Counted from the stretch's first letter, positions 8,578-16,758 are shown. The stretch is DNA of 34,007 bases from Aureispira sp. (GCA_024222455.1 JAAEPD010000201.1:1-34007); one strand, 5' to 3'. The notes: a model not told the origin generated them from the sequence alone. A program made the numbers and translations.

Positions 8578-9684
8578 ATGAAAAGGCAATTATATAGTAT
8601 AAACAAATATAGTATAGGTATTATCCTAGTTCTAATGATTACAGGCTGTCATGCAGGGCGTTTTATTATATGGAATTTTGCAGATATTCGAGATCATAAA
8701 AAGTTTGCAAAAATAGATTTAGAAATAGATGAGAGCAAAACCTTCAAGTTTCAAGAAACAGATGGAAATGTATTCGTGAAACCAACATTTACATCTAAAA
8801 AAGACAGTACATCACACCCATCTTTAGAGCAATTCTTGAAAAACACGAAGACTGTAGCTTTTTTGGTTATTCGGAATGATAGTATTTTGTACGAAAAGTA
8901 TTTGTATGGAAGGGATACAGCTGCTTTGGTGCCTTCTTTTTCGGCTGCAAAATCAGTGGTTTCTGCTTTGGTGGGTATAGCAATAGCAGAGGGGCATATA
9001 GATAGTATACAAGATTTTATAACAAAATATATCCCAGAACTGCCTAGCGATCCTTTTGGAAAGATCACTATCGAACATTTATTAAATATGCGCTCAGGTC
9101 TCGATTTTAAGGAAGAGTATTTTAACCCTTTTGGGCATGTAGCTAAGTTTTATTATGGTACCAACTTGCGCAAGTTTACCAAACAACTCAAAGCCAAGGA
9201 AGCTCCTGGAAAAACCTTTGAGTACATTAGTGTCAATACCCAATTATTAGGTTGGGCTGTGGAAGAAGCTACTGGCCAAAACTTGGTAGATTATTTGGAA
9301 GAAAAGATCTGGAAGCCCCTCGGAATGGAAACGCCTGCTTCTTGGAGTATAGATAGCCGAAAACAGAAATTAGCTAAAGCTTTTTGTTGTTTGAATGCAA
9401 CTGCCCGAGATTTTGCTAAGTTTGGGCGCTTGTATCTTAATAGGGGAGATTGGAATGGAAAGCAGATTATTCCAGAGCGTTGGGTAGTAGAATCCTCTAA
9501 GTTTAATGGAGGGGGGTACAAGTATCAATGGTGGAAGGTCGATAAAGAAAGCTATGCGGCTATTGGCTTTTTGGGACAATATATCTATATAAACCCCAAC
9601 CAAAACCTAATCATGATACGTTTAGGTAAACAACAGAAAACCAATTGGGAAAGAGTCTTTAGAACTATTGCAAAACTGAATTAA
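8578..9684 (+). CDS. Serine hydrolase lipoprotein, beta-lactamase class C / PBP fold
   Basis: The 368-residue protein has a lipoprotein signal (IILVLMITGC, lipidated Cys24), so it is membrane anchored. The class C/DD-peptidase-like fold is shown by the nucleophile motif SAAK at 122-125 (Ser122, Lys125) and the second motif YIS at 216-218 in FEYISVNTQLLGWAVEEATG. Also present are HLLNMRSGLDF (167-177), IWKPLGM (244-250), the ARDFAKFGRLYLNRG block (276-290) and a late FLGQYIYINP region (331-340) where the third KTG-like element sits. Family members are D-amino peptidases, esterases or beta-lactam-hydrolysing enzymes. YxS instead of YxN is common in the esterase and 6-aminohexanoate-hydrolase-like members, so true beta-lactamase activity is not implied. 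The gene stands alone. Confidence 0.9.
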   Translation: MKRQLYSINKYSIGIILVLMITGCHAGRFIIWNFADIRDHKKFAKIDLEIDESKTFKFQETDGNVFVKPTFTSKKDSTSHPSLEQFLKNTKTVAFLVIRNDSILYEKYLYGRDTAALVPSFSAAKSVVSALVGIAIAEGHIDSIQDFITKYIPELPSDPFGKITIEHLLNMRSGLDFKEEYFNPFGHVAKFYYGTNLRKFTKQLKAKEAPGKTFEYISVNTQLLGWAVEEATGQNLVDYLEEKIWKPLGMETPASWSIDSRKQKLAKAFCCLNATARDFAKFGRLYLNRGDWNGKQIIPERWVVESSKFNGGGYKYQWWKVDKESYAAIGFLGQYIYINPNQNLIMIRLGKQQKTNWERVFRTIAKLN

Positions 9685-9820
9685 AATAAGCGAGAAAACA
9701 ACAAAAGCCTATTTAAGAACGTTCTTCTATAAGACCTGTTTTTATAAGCATACCAAAATACAACCATTAACGAATCAAACTCTACACATCAGTTATTTAG
9801 AATAAAGAATTGAAAACCTA

Positions 9821-9851
9821 TTGAATAGGTAAGATTTTTGCTGTACTTTTG
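9821..9851 (+). promoter_or_regulatory. Promoter for the PorG-like gene
   Basis: TTG at 9821-9823 and TACTTTTG at 9844-9851 are separated by 20 bp, a good match to the Bacteroidota pattern TTG-(19-20)-TAnnTTTG. It predicts a leader of about 165 nt, which contains the palindrome at 9968-9993. Confidence 0.5.
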
Positions 9852-9967
9852 GGTCAAATTAGCCCCTAAGAGCAATTAAACAATGATTGTAGTTCCTTTT
9901 GAAATCCCAAAAACACTAGTTTAATGATTTAGTAAAAGATTGGTTTTTAGTCTTTTGTTAAGTCAGT

Positions 9968-9993
9968 TTTAGAATATTGATCAACATTCTAAA
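9968..9993. promoter_or_regulatory. 26-bp near-perfect palindrome in the PorG-like gene leader
   Basis: TTTAGAATATTGA followed directly by TCAACATTCTAAA gives 12 of 13 paired positions with no spacer and an internal TTGATCAA core. It ends 28 bp before the start codon. The absence of a loop and of a T-run argues for a dimeric regulator's operator rather than a terminator. Confidence 0.45.
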
Positions 9994-10021
9994 AAGTATG
10001 AACTATTAAAAATAATGAGTT

Positions 10022-10840
10022 GTGAGAAATTTTGTAGTAACACTTGTATGTATCTGTAGCCTAGGATTAACCTCTAGCCAAGCCCAGTATTGGGAAATTG
10101 GAGGTTGGGGAGGTATTTCGTTTTATAATGGAGATATTGCTCCCACATTTACATTTCAACGACCAGGCCCTGCTGGTGGCTTTTTTGTCCGCAGAAATAT
10201 TGATAGGCGTTTAGCTATTCGTGGAGGTCTTATGATTACTAATATAGGTGCTAGTGATCATCGTTCTTCTAATGCTTTTCGTAAAGCACGAAACTTAAGT
10301 TTTCAGTCTAATATATTCGAAGGCTCTGTGTTGTTAGAATTCAATTTTTTGCCCTATCATTTTACAATGAAAAAATCAGGATTTACACCTTATTTGGCAG
10401 CCGGATTCACGGTCTTTCATTTTAATCCTAAAGCAAAATACAAAGATGGTGGTTGGTATCCTTTGCAACCTTTAGGTACAGAGGGGCAAGCACCAGGACA
10501 GGAATATGCATTGATTCAGCCAGGGATATTTCTTGGAGGAGGCTTCAAGATTGATGTAACTAGAAGAGTGACTATACAAATAGAAGTTTCTACTCGATTC
10601 TTGTTTACAGATTATCTAGATGATGTTAGTGGGACTTATGCTAATATTCGATTGATAGAAGGTTATAGAGGCTCTTTGTCTGGTGTTGCAGCAAGCTTAT
10701 CTGATCGTTCACCCGAAGTAGGAGAGCGTATTGGTCAAGAAGGCCGCCAACGAGGAGATACACATTCTAAAGACTCTTATATGAATATCGGAATTGGAAT
10801 AAATTATAGCTTCTTAAATATTCGATGCCCTGCATATTAA
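10022..10840 (+). CDS. PorG-like outer-membrane protein (DUF6089-type)
   Basis: The 272-residue protein starts with a Sec signal (MRNFVVTLVCICSLGLTSSQAQ). The mature N-terminus YWEIGGWGGISFYNGDIAP is the signature I associate with DUF6089/PorG-like proteins: an (E)IGG-x-GG opening strand followed by Y-x-GD. Alternating strands with aromatic ends follow (FEGSVLLEFNFLPY, YLAAGFTVFHFNP, GIFLGGGFKIDV, IGIGINYSF), as expected of a small beta barrel. PorG is an outer-membrane component of the type IX secretion system, but the family is broad and multi-copy, so a T9SS role is not proven. The start is GTG: a TGA lies two codons upstream in frame and the signal begins exactly there. It is monocistronic, with its own promoter, a leader palindrome and a terminator. 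Confidence 0.8.
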   Translation: MRNFVVTLVCICSLGLTSSQAQYWEIGGWGGISFYNGDIAPTFTFQRPGPAGGFFVRRNIDRRLAIRGGLMITNIGASDHRSSNAFRKARNLSFQSNIFEGSVLLEFNFLPYHFTMKKSGFTPYLAAGFTVFHFNPKAKYKDGGWYPLQPLGTEGQAPGQEYALIQPGIFLGGGFKIDVTRRVTIQIEVSTRFLFTDYLDDVSGTYANIRLIEGYRGSLSGVAASLSDRSPEVGERIGQEGRQRGDTHSKDSYMNIGIGINYSFLNIRCPAY

Positions 10841-10863
10841 TAGAATATAAAGAGTTATTAAAA

Positions 10864-10910
10864 ATATAGAAAACCCTTTTATCAAATTTTGATAAAAGGG
10901 TTTTCTATAT
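10864..10910. terminator. Strong hairpin terminator after the PorG-like gene
   Basis: Arms 10864-10886 and 10888-10910 are perfectly complementary over 23 bp around one central base (core AAAACCCTTTTATC). The A-rich 5' flank and the T-rich 3' arm would allow termination on either strand. It is 24 bp after the stop codon. Confidence 0.8.
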
Positions 10911-10957
10911 TGATCTATAGTTTGTTGACTTTTTACAAGTGATTGATAATATAGCCT

Positions 10958-12244
10958 ATGAAATTTATTTACATTTTACTATTTATTGTTTGTAACTATA
11001 CTGCCAAAGCAGACAACTTTAGGATACTTAATAATGAACAAGAAGCATTACTTTGTCGTTTGGCTTTGATCGACTCTGCGCAAGAGGAAATTTTGATGGC
11101 TTATTTTGGATGGAGTGCAGATGCTGTTGGCTTGGAGCTATTCAATCGATTGATTAAGGCTGCTGAGCGAGGGGCAAAAGTACAGTTAGTTTTGGATGCT
11201 TATGCTAGTGGAGATATTGATAATGGATTGCTGACTTACCTCGCAGAGCGAGGAGTGCATGTCAAAATCTACAACGAACAGAAGTTTTTAGGAGTTCGAT
11301 CGCATTTGCAACGCATGCATGATAAATTTATGGTAGTAGATGGGGAATCTATAATCGTAGGTGGACGAAATATGCGTGAGTATTATTTTGGAATGAAGGA
11401 GAAGGCTTTTAGCTGTTTTTTGGATAGAGAGGCATTGGTGCACAGTCCTTCTGCAGCGGCAGCGGCTATGGCTTATTTTGATGTATATTGGAATCAGTTG
11501 AGTATAGTAACCTATCGAAAAAAGGTAGCATTAACTACCAACCAAATTCAACATTTTGATAGCCTTAGAGTGGATGCAACCATTAAGATTACAAATCACT
11601 TAGAACTGGTAAAAGACAGTCTAGGTACTATACTAGAAGCCCAAAAGGTAGACAGTGTTCGATTTATGCACGATACCTATAAGGATGATGTGTACAAGAG
11701 CCTAAGCCATACTCTAAATTATATCGAATTAATAGATCAAGCTAGGGATGTTATTTATATAGAAAATCCGTATTTTGCACCAACAAAGAAGTGGTTAGCT
11801 GCTTTTGATCGAGCAATTAAGCGAGGTGTTAAGATTCGGGTGATGACCAACTCTTGCAAAACCAATGATGAATCTTTGATGCATGGACTTTATCTCAATA
11901 TGCGAAAAAAGGTATTAGATTTGGGATTGGAACTATGGGAATATCAAGGGCCTAAATTGCTCCATGCTAAATGTATGATTATTGATAATAAGTTGTCAAT
12001 AATAGGAAGTTATAATATTAATAAAATGTCACAAACGCACACTAGCGAAGTGAATGTAGTGGTAAAACATATAGGGATAGCTCAGGAGCATAAAAGTTAT
12101 ATGGATCAGAACCTAAAAGATGCTATACAGATATTGACTGGGGAAGAAGTAGAAGAGGTGCCTGAAGATCGAAAAAAACATGTAAAAGGTATTTTGAAAA
12201 AACAAAGAGGTGTTTGTCGTTTGATAAAACCTTTGTTTAGGTAG
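10958..12244 (+). CDS. Secreted phospholipase D-fold protein with two HKD motifs (cardiolipin synthase-like)
   Basis: The protein (428 residues) has a Sec signal (MKFIYILLFIVCNYTAKADN). It carries two complete HxK(x4)D catalytic motifs typical of the phospholipase D superfamily. The first is HDKFMVVDGESIIVGGRN (His121, Lys123, Asp128) and the second is HAKCMIIDNKLSIIGSYN (His336, Lys338, Asp343). In this family the two motifs form one active site that attacks phosphodiesters. Members include cardiolipin synthases, phosphatidyltransferases, phospholipases and nucleases. Cardiolipin synthases normally have N-terminal membrane helices. An export signal instead points to a periplasmic or secreted enzyme acting on phospholipid, possibly from prey or host. 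The C-terminus is basic (KKHVKGILKKQRGVC). A lipoprotein gene follows after 40 bp and may be co-transcribed. Confidence 0.9.
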   Translation: MKFIYILLFIVCNYTAKADNFRILNNEQEALLCRLALIDSAQEEILMAYFGWSADAVGLELFNRLIKAAERGAKVQLVLDAYASGDIDNGLLTYLAERGVHVKIYNEQKFLGVRSHLQRMHDKFMVVDGESIIVGGRNMREYYFGMKEKAFSCFLDREALVHSPSAAAAAMAYFDVYWNQLSIVTYRKKVALTTNQIQHFDSLRVDATIKITNHLELVKDSLGTILEAQKVDSVRFMHDTYKDDVYKSLSHTLNYIELIDQARDVIYIENPYFAPTKKWLAAFDRAIKRGVKIRVMTNSCKTNDESLMHGLYLNMRKKVLDLGLELWEYQGPKLLHAKCMIIDNKLSIIGSYNINKMSQTHTSEVNVVVKHIGIAQEHKSYMDQNLKDAIQILTGEEVEEVPEDRKKHVKGILKKQRGVCRLIKPLFR

Positions 12245-12284
12245 GAATAAAAATTATAAAATAAGAGTATACTATTAAAATAAA

Positions 12285-13106
12285 ATGATGTTGAAATATC
12301 TACTAGGTCTAATAAGTTTGCTAAGCATAGTAAGTTGCGGGAAAACGCCATTGTACAACAGTAAATGGACACAATCTGCTGTAAAAATGGATGGTAAATT
12401 GACAGAATGGGAAAAAACCTTACATCAAGTATCTAAGCAAACGAACTTGCTTTGTGCAGTAGCCAACGATAAGGAGTATTTGTATGTAGCGGTGCGTGTG
12501 CCAGACAAAAGAATACAAGCAATGGTTTATCAACTAGGAATGACAGTTTGGATAGATACTATGGCTAAAAAACGTAATACAATTGGAATAGGATTTCCTT
12601 TGCCACTTACTCAAACTCAAATGGATCATCTAGGCAATGCATTGAACAAAGGTGGGCAAAAGGGTATGGAAAATGCTTATTCGGAGCTTGCTCAAGAGTT
12701 TGAATTGATAGGTTTTGTAGAAGATCGACTCAAAATATCTAATCTAGCCTCTAAGAGTATGAAAGTAGGTGCTAATTTTGATGAGTTGGGAGTGTTGACA
12801 ATGGAATATAAAATACCATTCAAACAAATTTATAAACGCATTCCTAACTTCGATGAAGAGCTAAGTATAGGAGTGAAGGTAAATACTCCTGAAGAATCTG
12901 CAGATAACGATCCTGGTCTATTTGACGATACCAATAACAATAATCCTATTACCAGCAATAATATGAATAACCCTATGTTGGGCGGAGGTATGGGCAGATC
13001 TCAGTTGCCTGGAAGGCAAGGGAGTGGTGCAGGTATGCCAAGACAACCTAGTTCTTCTCCTAACTTTCCTAATATTTGGTTGAAAGCTAAGTTAGCTAAG
13101 GAGTAG
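12285..13106 (+). CDS. Lipoprotein with CBM9/DOMON-like beta-sandwich
   Basis: The 273-residue protein has a lipobox (LLSIVSC, Cys18). Residues 33-90 (VKMDGKLTEWEKTL, then NDKEYLYVAVRVPD and VWIDT) match the pattern of CBM9/DOMON-like domains: an 'xDGxLxEW' opening, a 'lYvav.v.D' strand and a 'vWID' strand. Such domains bind sugars or haem, often in surface proteins; the ligand here is not predictable. The last 65 residues are low-complexity, rich in Asn, Gly, Pro and Met (NNPMLGGGMGRSQLPGRQ), which suggests a flexible tail. Met2 at 12288 is an equally good start. It sits 40 bp behind the phospholipase-D-fold gene and probably shares its transcript. Confidence 0.8.
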   Translation: MMLKYLLGLISLLSIVSCGKTPLYNSKWTQSAVKMDGKLTEWEKTLHQVSKQTNLLCAVANDKEYLYVAVRVPDKRIQAMVYQLGMTVWIDTMAKKRNTIGIGFPLPLTQTQMDHLGNALNKGGQKGMENAYSELAQEFELIGFVEDRLKISNLASKSMKVGANFDELGVLTMEYKIPFKQIYKRIPNFDEELSIGVKVNTPEESADNDPGLFDDTNNNNPITSNNMNNPMLGGGMGRSQLPGRQGSGAGMPRQPSSSPNFPNIWLKAKLAKE

Positions 13107-13175
13107 CAGAGGAGGCTCGCAACATACTTTTAACGATTAACTTCAATAAGTTATTGGAGGCTTGCTACTGCTTTT

Positions 13176-13907
13176 TTACTTGAAACCATCTAAAAGGTGA
13201 GCGCCTGTTAAGATAAATCCATGAACATGTGGAGGCCCTTCATAGCCACGTCCTACTTCTTCTGAAACAATAATTATTCTGTTTTCCCAAGGAGATTTAA
13301 AATAACCTACAATATTTATATCTAGCATATTAGGAAGCTCTATCTCTTTGTAGGAATAAACTCTTTTAGTGCCTAGTTTTTTAGACGTTAAATAGATTTT
13401 AGCATGGGTTATGGCTCCAAAATAGTTCATACCGTCCAATTTGTCACGTTTGGACTCTAGCTTAACAGCATACTTGATGTCAGCAATCTCAAAAGTTTTC
13501 TTTTTTATTAATTGAGGGGAGTGTTTACTGCTAATATTATGTTTGCTTAATAAGCGTTCAAATGTGGAATAATGTTTTTCCCAAATGCCTAAAGATTGGA
13601 TGTCATCTGCTCCATCTTCTTCGATCGGATACACCTTTTTGGCGATAATTTTATCTGTGATTACATTTTGTATATAAAGGCCAATAAAATACATTCCAGC
13701 TTCATTAGCCGTTTCTTTGATATATGCAAACTTTCCATCAGAAGACCATCCAATAGGGAAAAAGGAGTCATGTAAACCAAAATTAGAGCCTTCAAAGTTA
13801 TCAGCTTGCAAGTCGCCATAAAAATTAACTTCTTTAGGAAAACTGTATTTTTGAGCGTTCCCTAAATTAGAGACAAATAGAGCAGTAAGGATGATAAATA
13901 TTTTCAT
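13176..13907 (-). CDS. Secreted protein of unknown function
   Basis: From the ATG at 13907 the protein is 243 residues and starts with a clear Sec signal (MKIFIILTALFVSNLGNAQ). An upstream ATG at 13949 would add 14 residues (MAKRFLNYQVFTKA) in front of the signal and is less likely. The mature part has beta-strand patches (WSSDGKFAYIKE, MYFIGLYIQNV, IKYAVKLESKRDK, NRIIIVSEEVGRGYEGPPHVHGF). The opening resembles WD/TolB-like 'SSDGKFAYI' blades, but it is far too short for a propeller. No family is recognised. It converges with the lipoprotein gene at 13106. The nearest upstream feature is the MITE at 14046. Confidence 0.8.
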   Translation of the reverse strand: MKIFIILTALFVSNLGNAQKYSFPKEVNFYGDLQADNFEGSNFGLHDSFFPIGWSSDGKFAYIKETANEAGMYFIGLYIQNVITDKIIAKKVYPIEEDGADDIQSLGIWEKHYSTFERLLSKHNISSKHSPQLIKKKTFEIADIKYAVKLESKRDKLDGMNYFGAITHAKIYLTSKKLGTKRVYSYKEIELPNMLDINIVGYFKSPWENRIIIVSEEVGRGYEGPPHVHGFILTGAHLLDGFK

Positions 13908-14045
13908 AGCTTTTGTGAATACTTGATAGTTAAGGAATCTTTTAGCCATTTGACTATTGATTAAAACTCAATAAAAAATTAAGCCAATTATAAGATAAGC
14001 TTTTTTTAGCTTTTAATCTTTATTCTAAGGAAGACATGTTACTTA

Positions 14046-14246
14046 GAGCATGTTTGGACTTTTCTATTTGGGCTACAAAAAAGATCTTTTCACCATAGTT
14101 GCCTATTCCTTTGGTTCACTGAACCAAGCAGCCACTACGTTCATGTTAATTTTTCGTCCAATAGCCCTGCTATTAAACTTAAAATTGCCTCAATTGAGTC
14201 TAAAATCTCATTTTTTCGCCTACAAAATAAAAATCCAAACATACTC
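14046..14246. mobile_element. MITE-like element, 201 bp, IS5/IS427-type ends
   Basis: Terminal inverted repeats GAGCATGTTTGGACTTTTC (left) and GAGTATGTTTGGATTTTTA (right, complement) match at 16 of 19 positions, and similarity continues inward at a lower level for about 25 bp. The element is flanked by TTA on both sides (14043-14045 and 14247-14249), a 3-bp target duplication of the TNA type known for the IS427 group of IS5. An internal 17-bp perfect palindrome TTGGTTCACTGAACCAA lies at 14111-14127. There is no transposase. A 66-codon open frame from 14050 spans the element, but it starts inside the repeat and looks incidental. Confidence 0.75.
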
Positions 14247-14362
14247 TTAAACTAAAAAACAGTTGGATAGCATAAAGAATTCTCCTACATTGGAACTGAA
14301 ACATAGCCTGTTCTCATTAATACTAAGGATGAACAACTAAATTTATTGAACTTGGATGGCTT

Positions 14363-15607
14363 ATGAAAAAAATCTTATTAGGGGTATTCCTTACCCTCTT
14401 TGTTATACTCTCTTTTTGGTTATTCAACTATTTCTATAGCAATAGTACTACTAGCGAAGTAGTTTATGAAACAACCAAGCCCTTTCGAACTGATATTGTA
14501 AAAAAGGCAGTAGCTACAGGCTCTATCAAGCCTAGAAAAGAAGTCTTAATCAAATCGCAAGTATCAGGTATTATTGATGAGCTATTTGTAGAGCCAGGCA
14601 ATACTGTAAAGAAAGGAGATCCTATTGCTCGTATTAAGTTGGTACCAAGCCCAACTGCGCTTAATAGTGCCAAATCAAATGTAGATCTGGCTAAACTACG
14701 CTATGAGGATGCAAAACGACAGCTAGAACAGCAAAAAAAGATATTTGATAATAAATACGATAAAGAACAAGCTAGAGTTCGTTACGAAACAGCAGTGCGG
14801 GAAGAGGCTCGCTATCGAAAATTGTTTAATGATGGAGTGATCCCAGAACAAGAGTATGAGAAATACCAAAGAGAACTAACTATTGCTCAAAATGACTTGA
14901 ATACAGCTGATCTAGCTTCGGTTAGCAACCTCAATGAATTTCAAGCTGCGGTAGATATTCGTCACCAAGAACTAGATGCTGGGATTAGTAATTTGCAACT
15001 TTTGCAAAAAGGAGTTGCCAATAAATCTGGGCAGGTATCTAATGTGGTAAAAGCTACTGTAGATGGGATGGTATTGGATGTGCCTGTAGAAGTTGGAACC
15101 TCTGTGATTGAACGCAATAATTTTAATGAAGGAACAACTATAGCAGAGATTGCTGATATGCAAAAACTGATTTTTGAAGGCTTGGTAGATGAATCTGATG
15201 TGGGGAAACTGCGAGAAGGTTTGACACTGGAATTGACAGTAGGAGCATTAGAAAATGAAAAATTTGAAGCGATTTTGGAATATATAGCACCTAAAGGTAT
15301 AACTGAATCAGGAAGTGTTAAATTCAAGATCAAAGCAGCCGTAAAACCTAAAGGTGGGACTTTTTTGAGAGCAGGTTATAGTGCAAATGGAGATATTATT
15401 TTAGCCCAAAAAGAACAAGTCTTAGCTATTCAAGAGCGTGATTTACAGTTTACTAAAGATGAACAGCCTTATGTGGAGATATCTACTGGTAACCAGCAGT
15501 TTGAACAGCGTATGGTGAAGGTGGGATTATCTGATGGAATCAATATAGAAGTCTTAGATGGACTTAGTGAATCAGAAGCTATAAAGGTTGTACAAAAAGG
15601 CGAATAG
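14363..15607 (+). CDS. Periplasmic adaptor (membrane fusion protein, HlyD/MacA type)
   Basis: The 414-residue protein has an N-terminal membrane anchor (residues 4-24, ILLGVFLTLFVILSFWLF) and the layout of tripartite-efflux adaptors. A lipoyl/biotinyl half-motif is at 47-92 (ATGSIKPRKEVLIKSQVSG, then VEPGNTVKKGDPIARI). A coiled-coil hairpin runs from about 100 to 215 (LAKLRYEDAKRQLEQQKK). The returning lipoyl strand (ATVDGMVLDVPVEVGTSV) and beta-barrel regions follow to the C-terminus. Such proteins bridge an inner-membrane MacB-type ABC transporter or RND pump to an outer-membrane channel. No transporter gene flanks it, which is unusual: the next gene downstream is a frameshifted lipoprotein gene. 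The substrate is unknown. Confidence 0.9.
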   Translation: MKKILLGVFLTLFVILSFWLFNYFYSNSTTSEVVYETTKPFRTDIVKKAVATGSIKPRKEVLIKSQVSGIIDELFVEPGNTVKKGDPIARIKLVPSPTALNSAKSNVDLAKLRYEDAKRQLEQQKKIFDNKYDKEQARVRYETAVREEARYRKLFNDGVIPEQEYEKYQRELTIAQNDLNTADLASVSNLNEFQAAVDIRHQELDAGISNLQLLQKGVANKSGQVSNVVKATVDGMVLDVPVEVGTSVIERNNFNEGTTIAEIADMQKLIFEGLVDESDVGKLREGLTLELTVGALENEKFEAILEYIAPKGITESGSVKFKIKAAVKPKGGTFLRAGYSANGDIILAQKEQVLAIQERDLQFTKDEQPYVEISTGNQQFEQRMVKVGLSDGINIEVLDGLSESEAIKVVQKGE

Positions 15608-15655
15608 TAATTTTGTATTATTGGTTTAATGTCGAATGAAAAAAAATAAAATATT

Positions 15656-16328
15656 ATGAGTACAAAATATATTTTTTGGATTATGGCGTTAGGACTTTTT
15701 TCTTGTTCTGATAGCCCTTCAACTTCAGCAACAGAAAATATTGAAACCAATGAGGTTAAGGTTGAAGCCGAACCTTTAAAAAACAAAAGATGTATTAGAT
15801 GTCTCAGCAATATCATGGGAGGATTTGAACTATGAACTAACAGATCTAGCAGGAAAAAAAATAGAAAGAGAAGGTGTTTTATTTAGTGTTGATCCTGCTG
15901 AGCCTCATTTTTCGGGTGTTTTTTCGCTCATTACAGATCCCGCAAAACTTTCTGCTATTCCTGTTTATTATGAGGGGGAAGGTGTTGATGGAATTGTAGA
16001 TTCCAAATATTTGGAAATGATAGGTAAAAAGGTGAAAATAACTTATTCTTCTGAATTAGAAGAGGTAGTTGATAGTTATGAACTGTTTACAGATGAAACA
16101 GTTACTCAAAAAGAAGGTTTGAAACCGTACATAGGCCTATTTGATTGTGATGAACCTGCTGAATTTGGAGAGGAAGAAACTTTTATCTATTTAAATACAG
16201 ATACAGGAAAAGAGACGTTTCTTCAAAAAAACTTGACAGAAAAAGAGGTAGGACTTAGAGGCAAAAAAGTAATTGTTTATACCAAGCAAGTTGCTGATCG
16301 TTGGCTTTTAGATATCCAAACATTGTAG
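15656..16328 (+). pseudogene. Lipoprotein gene split by a one-base frameshift in an A6 run
   Basis: The ATG at 15656 opens a lipoprotein signal (MSTKYIFWIMALGLFSC, lipidated Cys17) followed by a Ser/Thr/Glu-rich linker. That frame ends at a TGA at 15834. The rest of the protein continues in the +1 frame with no usable start (only a TTG at 15825) and no signal of its own. Removing one A from the A6 run at 15778-15783 joins the two parts as ...EPLK-TKDVLDVSAISWEDL... through to the stop at 16328, about 223 residues. The downstream part has beta-rich segments (VLFSVDPAEPHFSGVFSL, KVKITYSSELEEVV, KKVIVYTKQVADRWLLDIQTL) but no family I know. It may be a genuine mutation, a slippage-corrected or phase-variable gene, or a homopolymer sequencing error. 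Confidence 0.7.
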
Positions 16329-16410
16329 AAATCAAGCGTTGAATACTTATATGCTCGAAAAGAGTTTTGCATCAAAAAATCAATCAATGAAGTTTTTATT
16401 TGAATGAATT

Positions 16411-16440
16411 TTGCAAAATGACTAAAAATCCTTACCTTTG
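16411..16440 (+). promoter_or_regulatory. Promoter of rpmH
   Basis: TTG at 16411-16413 and TACCTTTG at 16433-16440 are spaced by exactly 19 bp. This is the best Bacteroidota promoter match in the window and fits a highly expressed ribosomal protein gene. The start point should be near 16447, giving a leader of about 110 nt. Confidence 0.7.
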
Positions 16441-16451
16441 TACCCGCGTAA

Positions 16452-16507
16452 GTTTATTGGGGTCGGATTTCATATCTTTTAAGACTATTTAAACCAATCC
16501 AATAAAC
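16452..16507 (+). promoter_or_regulatory. Base-paired leader of rpmH mRNA
   Basis: GTTTATTGG (16452-16460) is perfectly complementary to CCAATAAAC (16499-16507), enclosing 38 nt, within the predicted rpmH 5' leader. Such a stem could be an autoregulatory or stability element. It does not match a leader that I know. Confidence 0.35.
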
Positions 16508-16557
16508 CTAGAGAATTAATATTATTAGAAAATAAGTATATAAAAAAATAGATTGTC

Positions 16558-16722
16558 ATGAAACGTACATTCCAACCTTCAAAGCGTAAACGTAAAAACA
16601 AACATGGATTTCGTGAGCGTATGGCTTCTAAGAACGGTCGTAAGGTTTTAGCTCGTCGTCGTGCTAAAGGTCGTCATAAACTAACTGTTTCTGACGAAAT
16701 GCGCGCTTCTGCTCTAAAATAA
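16558..16722 (+). CDS. rpmH: Ribosomal protein bL34
   Basis: The 54-residue product begins [20 protein letters not shown] and continues [20 protein letters not shown], the unmistakable bL34 sequence, with a short C-terminal extension ([14 protein letters not shown]) as in other Bacteroidota. It is a basic component of the large ribosomal subunit. The gene is followed by rnpA, the near-universal bacterial order. dnaA, its usual neighbour in many phyla, is not upstream. A terminator-like hairpin between rpmH and rnpA would let most transcripts end after this abundant protein. Confidence 0.97.
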   Translation: MKRTFQPSKRKRKNKHGFRERMASKNGRKVLARRRAKGRHKLTVSDEMRASALK

Positions 16723-16758
16723 GCACCCTCTCATAACAGAGGTCTAATCGAATAAATA

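Larger units (their letters stand above)
9685..10021. other. 337-bp intergenic region with promoter and palindromes
   Basis: No gene is visible. The region holds a 12-bp palindrome AAGAACGTTCTT (9715-9726), the promoter at 9821-9851 and a 26-bp near-perfect palindrome at 9968-9993. There is no obvious terminator for the serine hydrolase gene, although the palindrome at 9715 might contribute. Confidence 0.6.

Noticed and set aside
8578-9684. Calling the serine hydrolase a beta-lactamase resistance gene
   Set aside because: The SxxK nucleophile is present but the second motif is YxS and the lipoprotein form fits the broad esterase/peptidase members; resistance is not supported.
13107-13175. 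Imperfect direct repeat GGAGGCTCGCAAC / GGAGGCTTGCTAC between convergent genes
   Set aside because: Only two short copies in a 69-bp spacer, without phasing or hairpin; too little to assign a function.
14050-14250. 66-codon plus-strand frame
   Set aside because: It starts within the left terminal repeat of the MITE and ends just past the right one; the translation has no transposase features and looks incidental.
15777-15784. A AAA AAC slippery heptamer suggesting programmed -1 frameshifting in the lipoprotein gene
   Set aside because: The downstream frame is reached by a +1 shift (one base too many), not -1, so the heptamer cannot produce the joined protein.
16329-16557. Possible replication origin near rpmH, as in many bacteria
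   Set aside because: No dnaA gene and no cluster of TTATCCACA-like boxes is visible; the region is explained by a promoter and leader.
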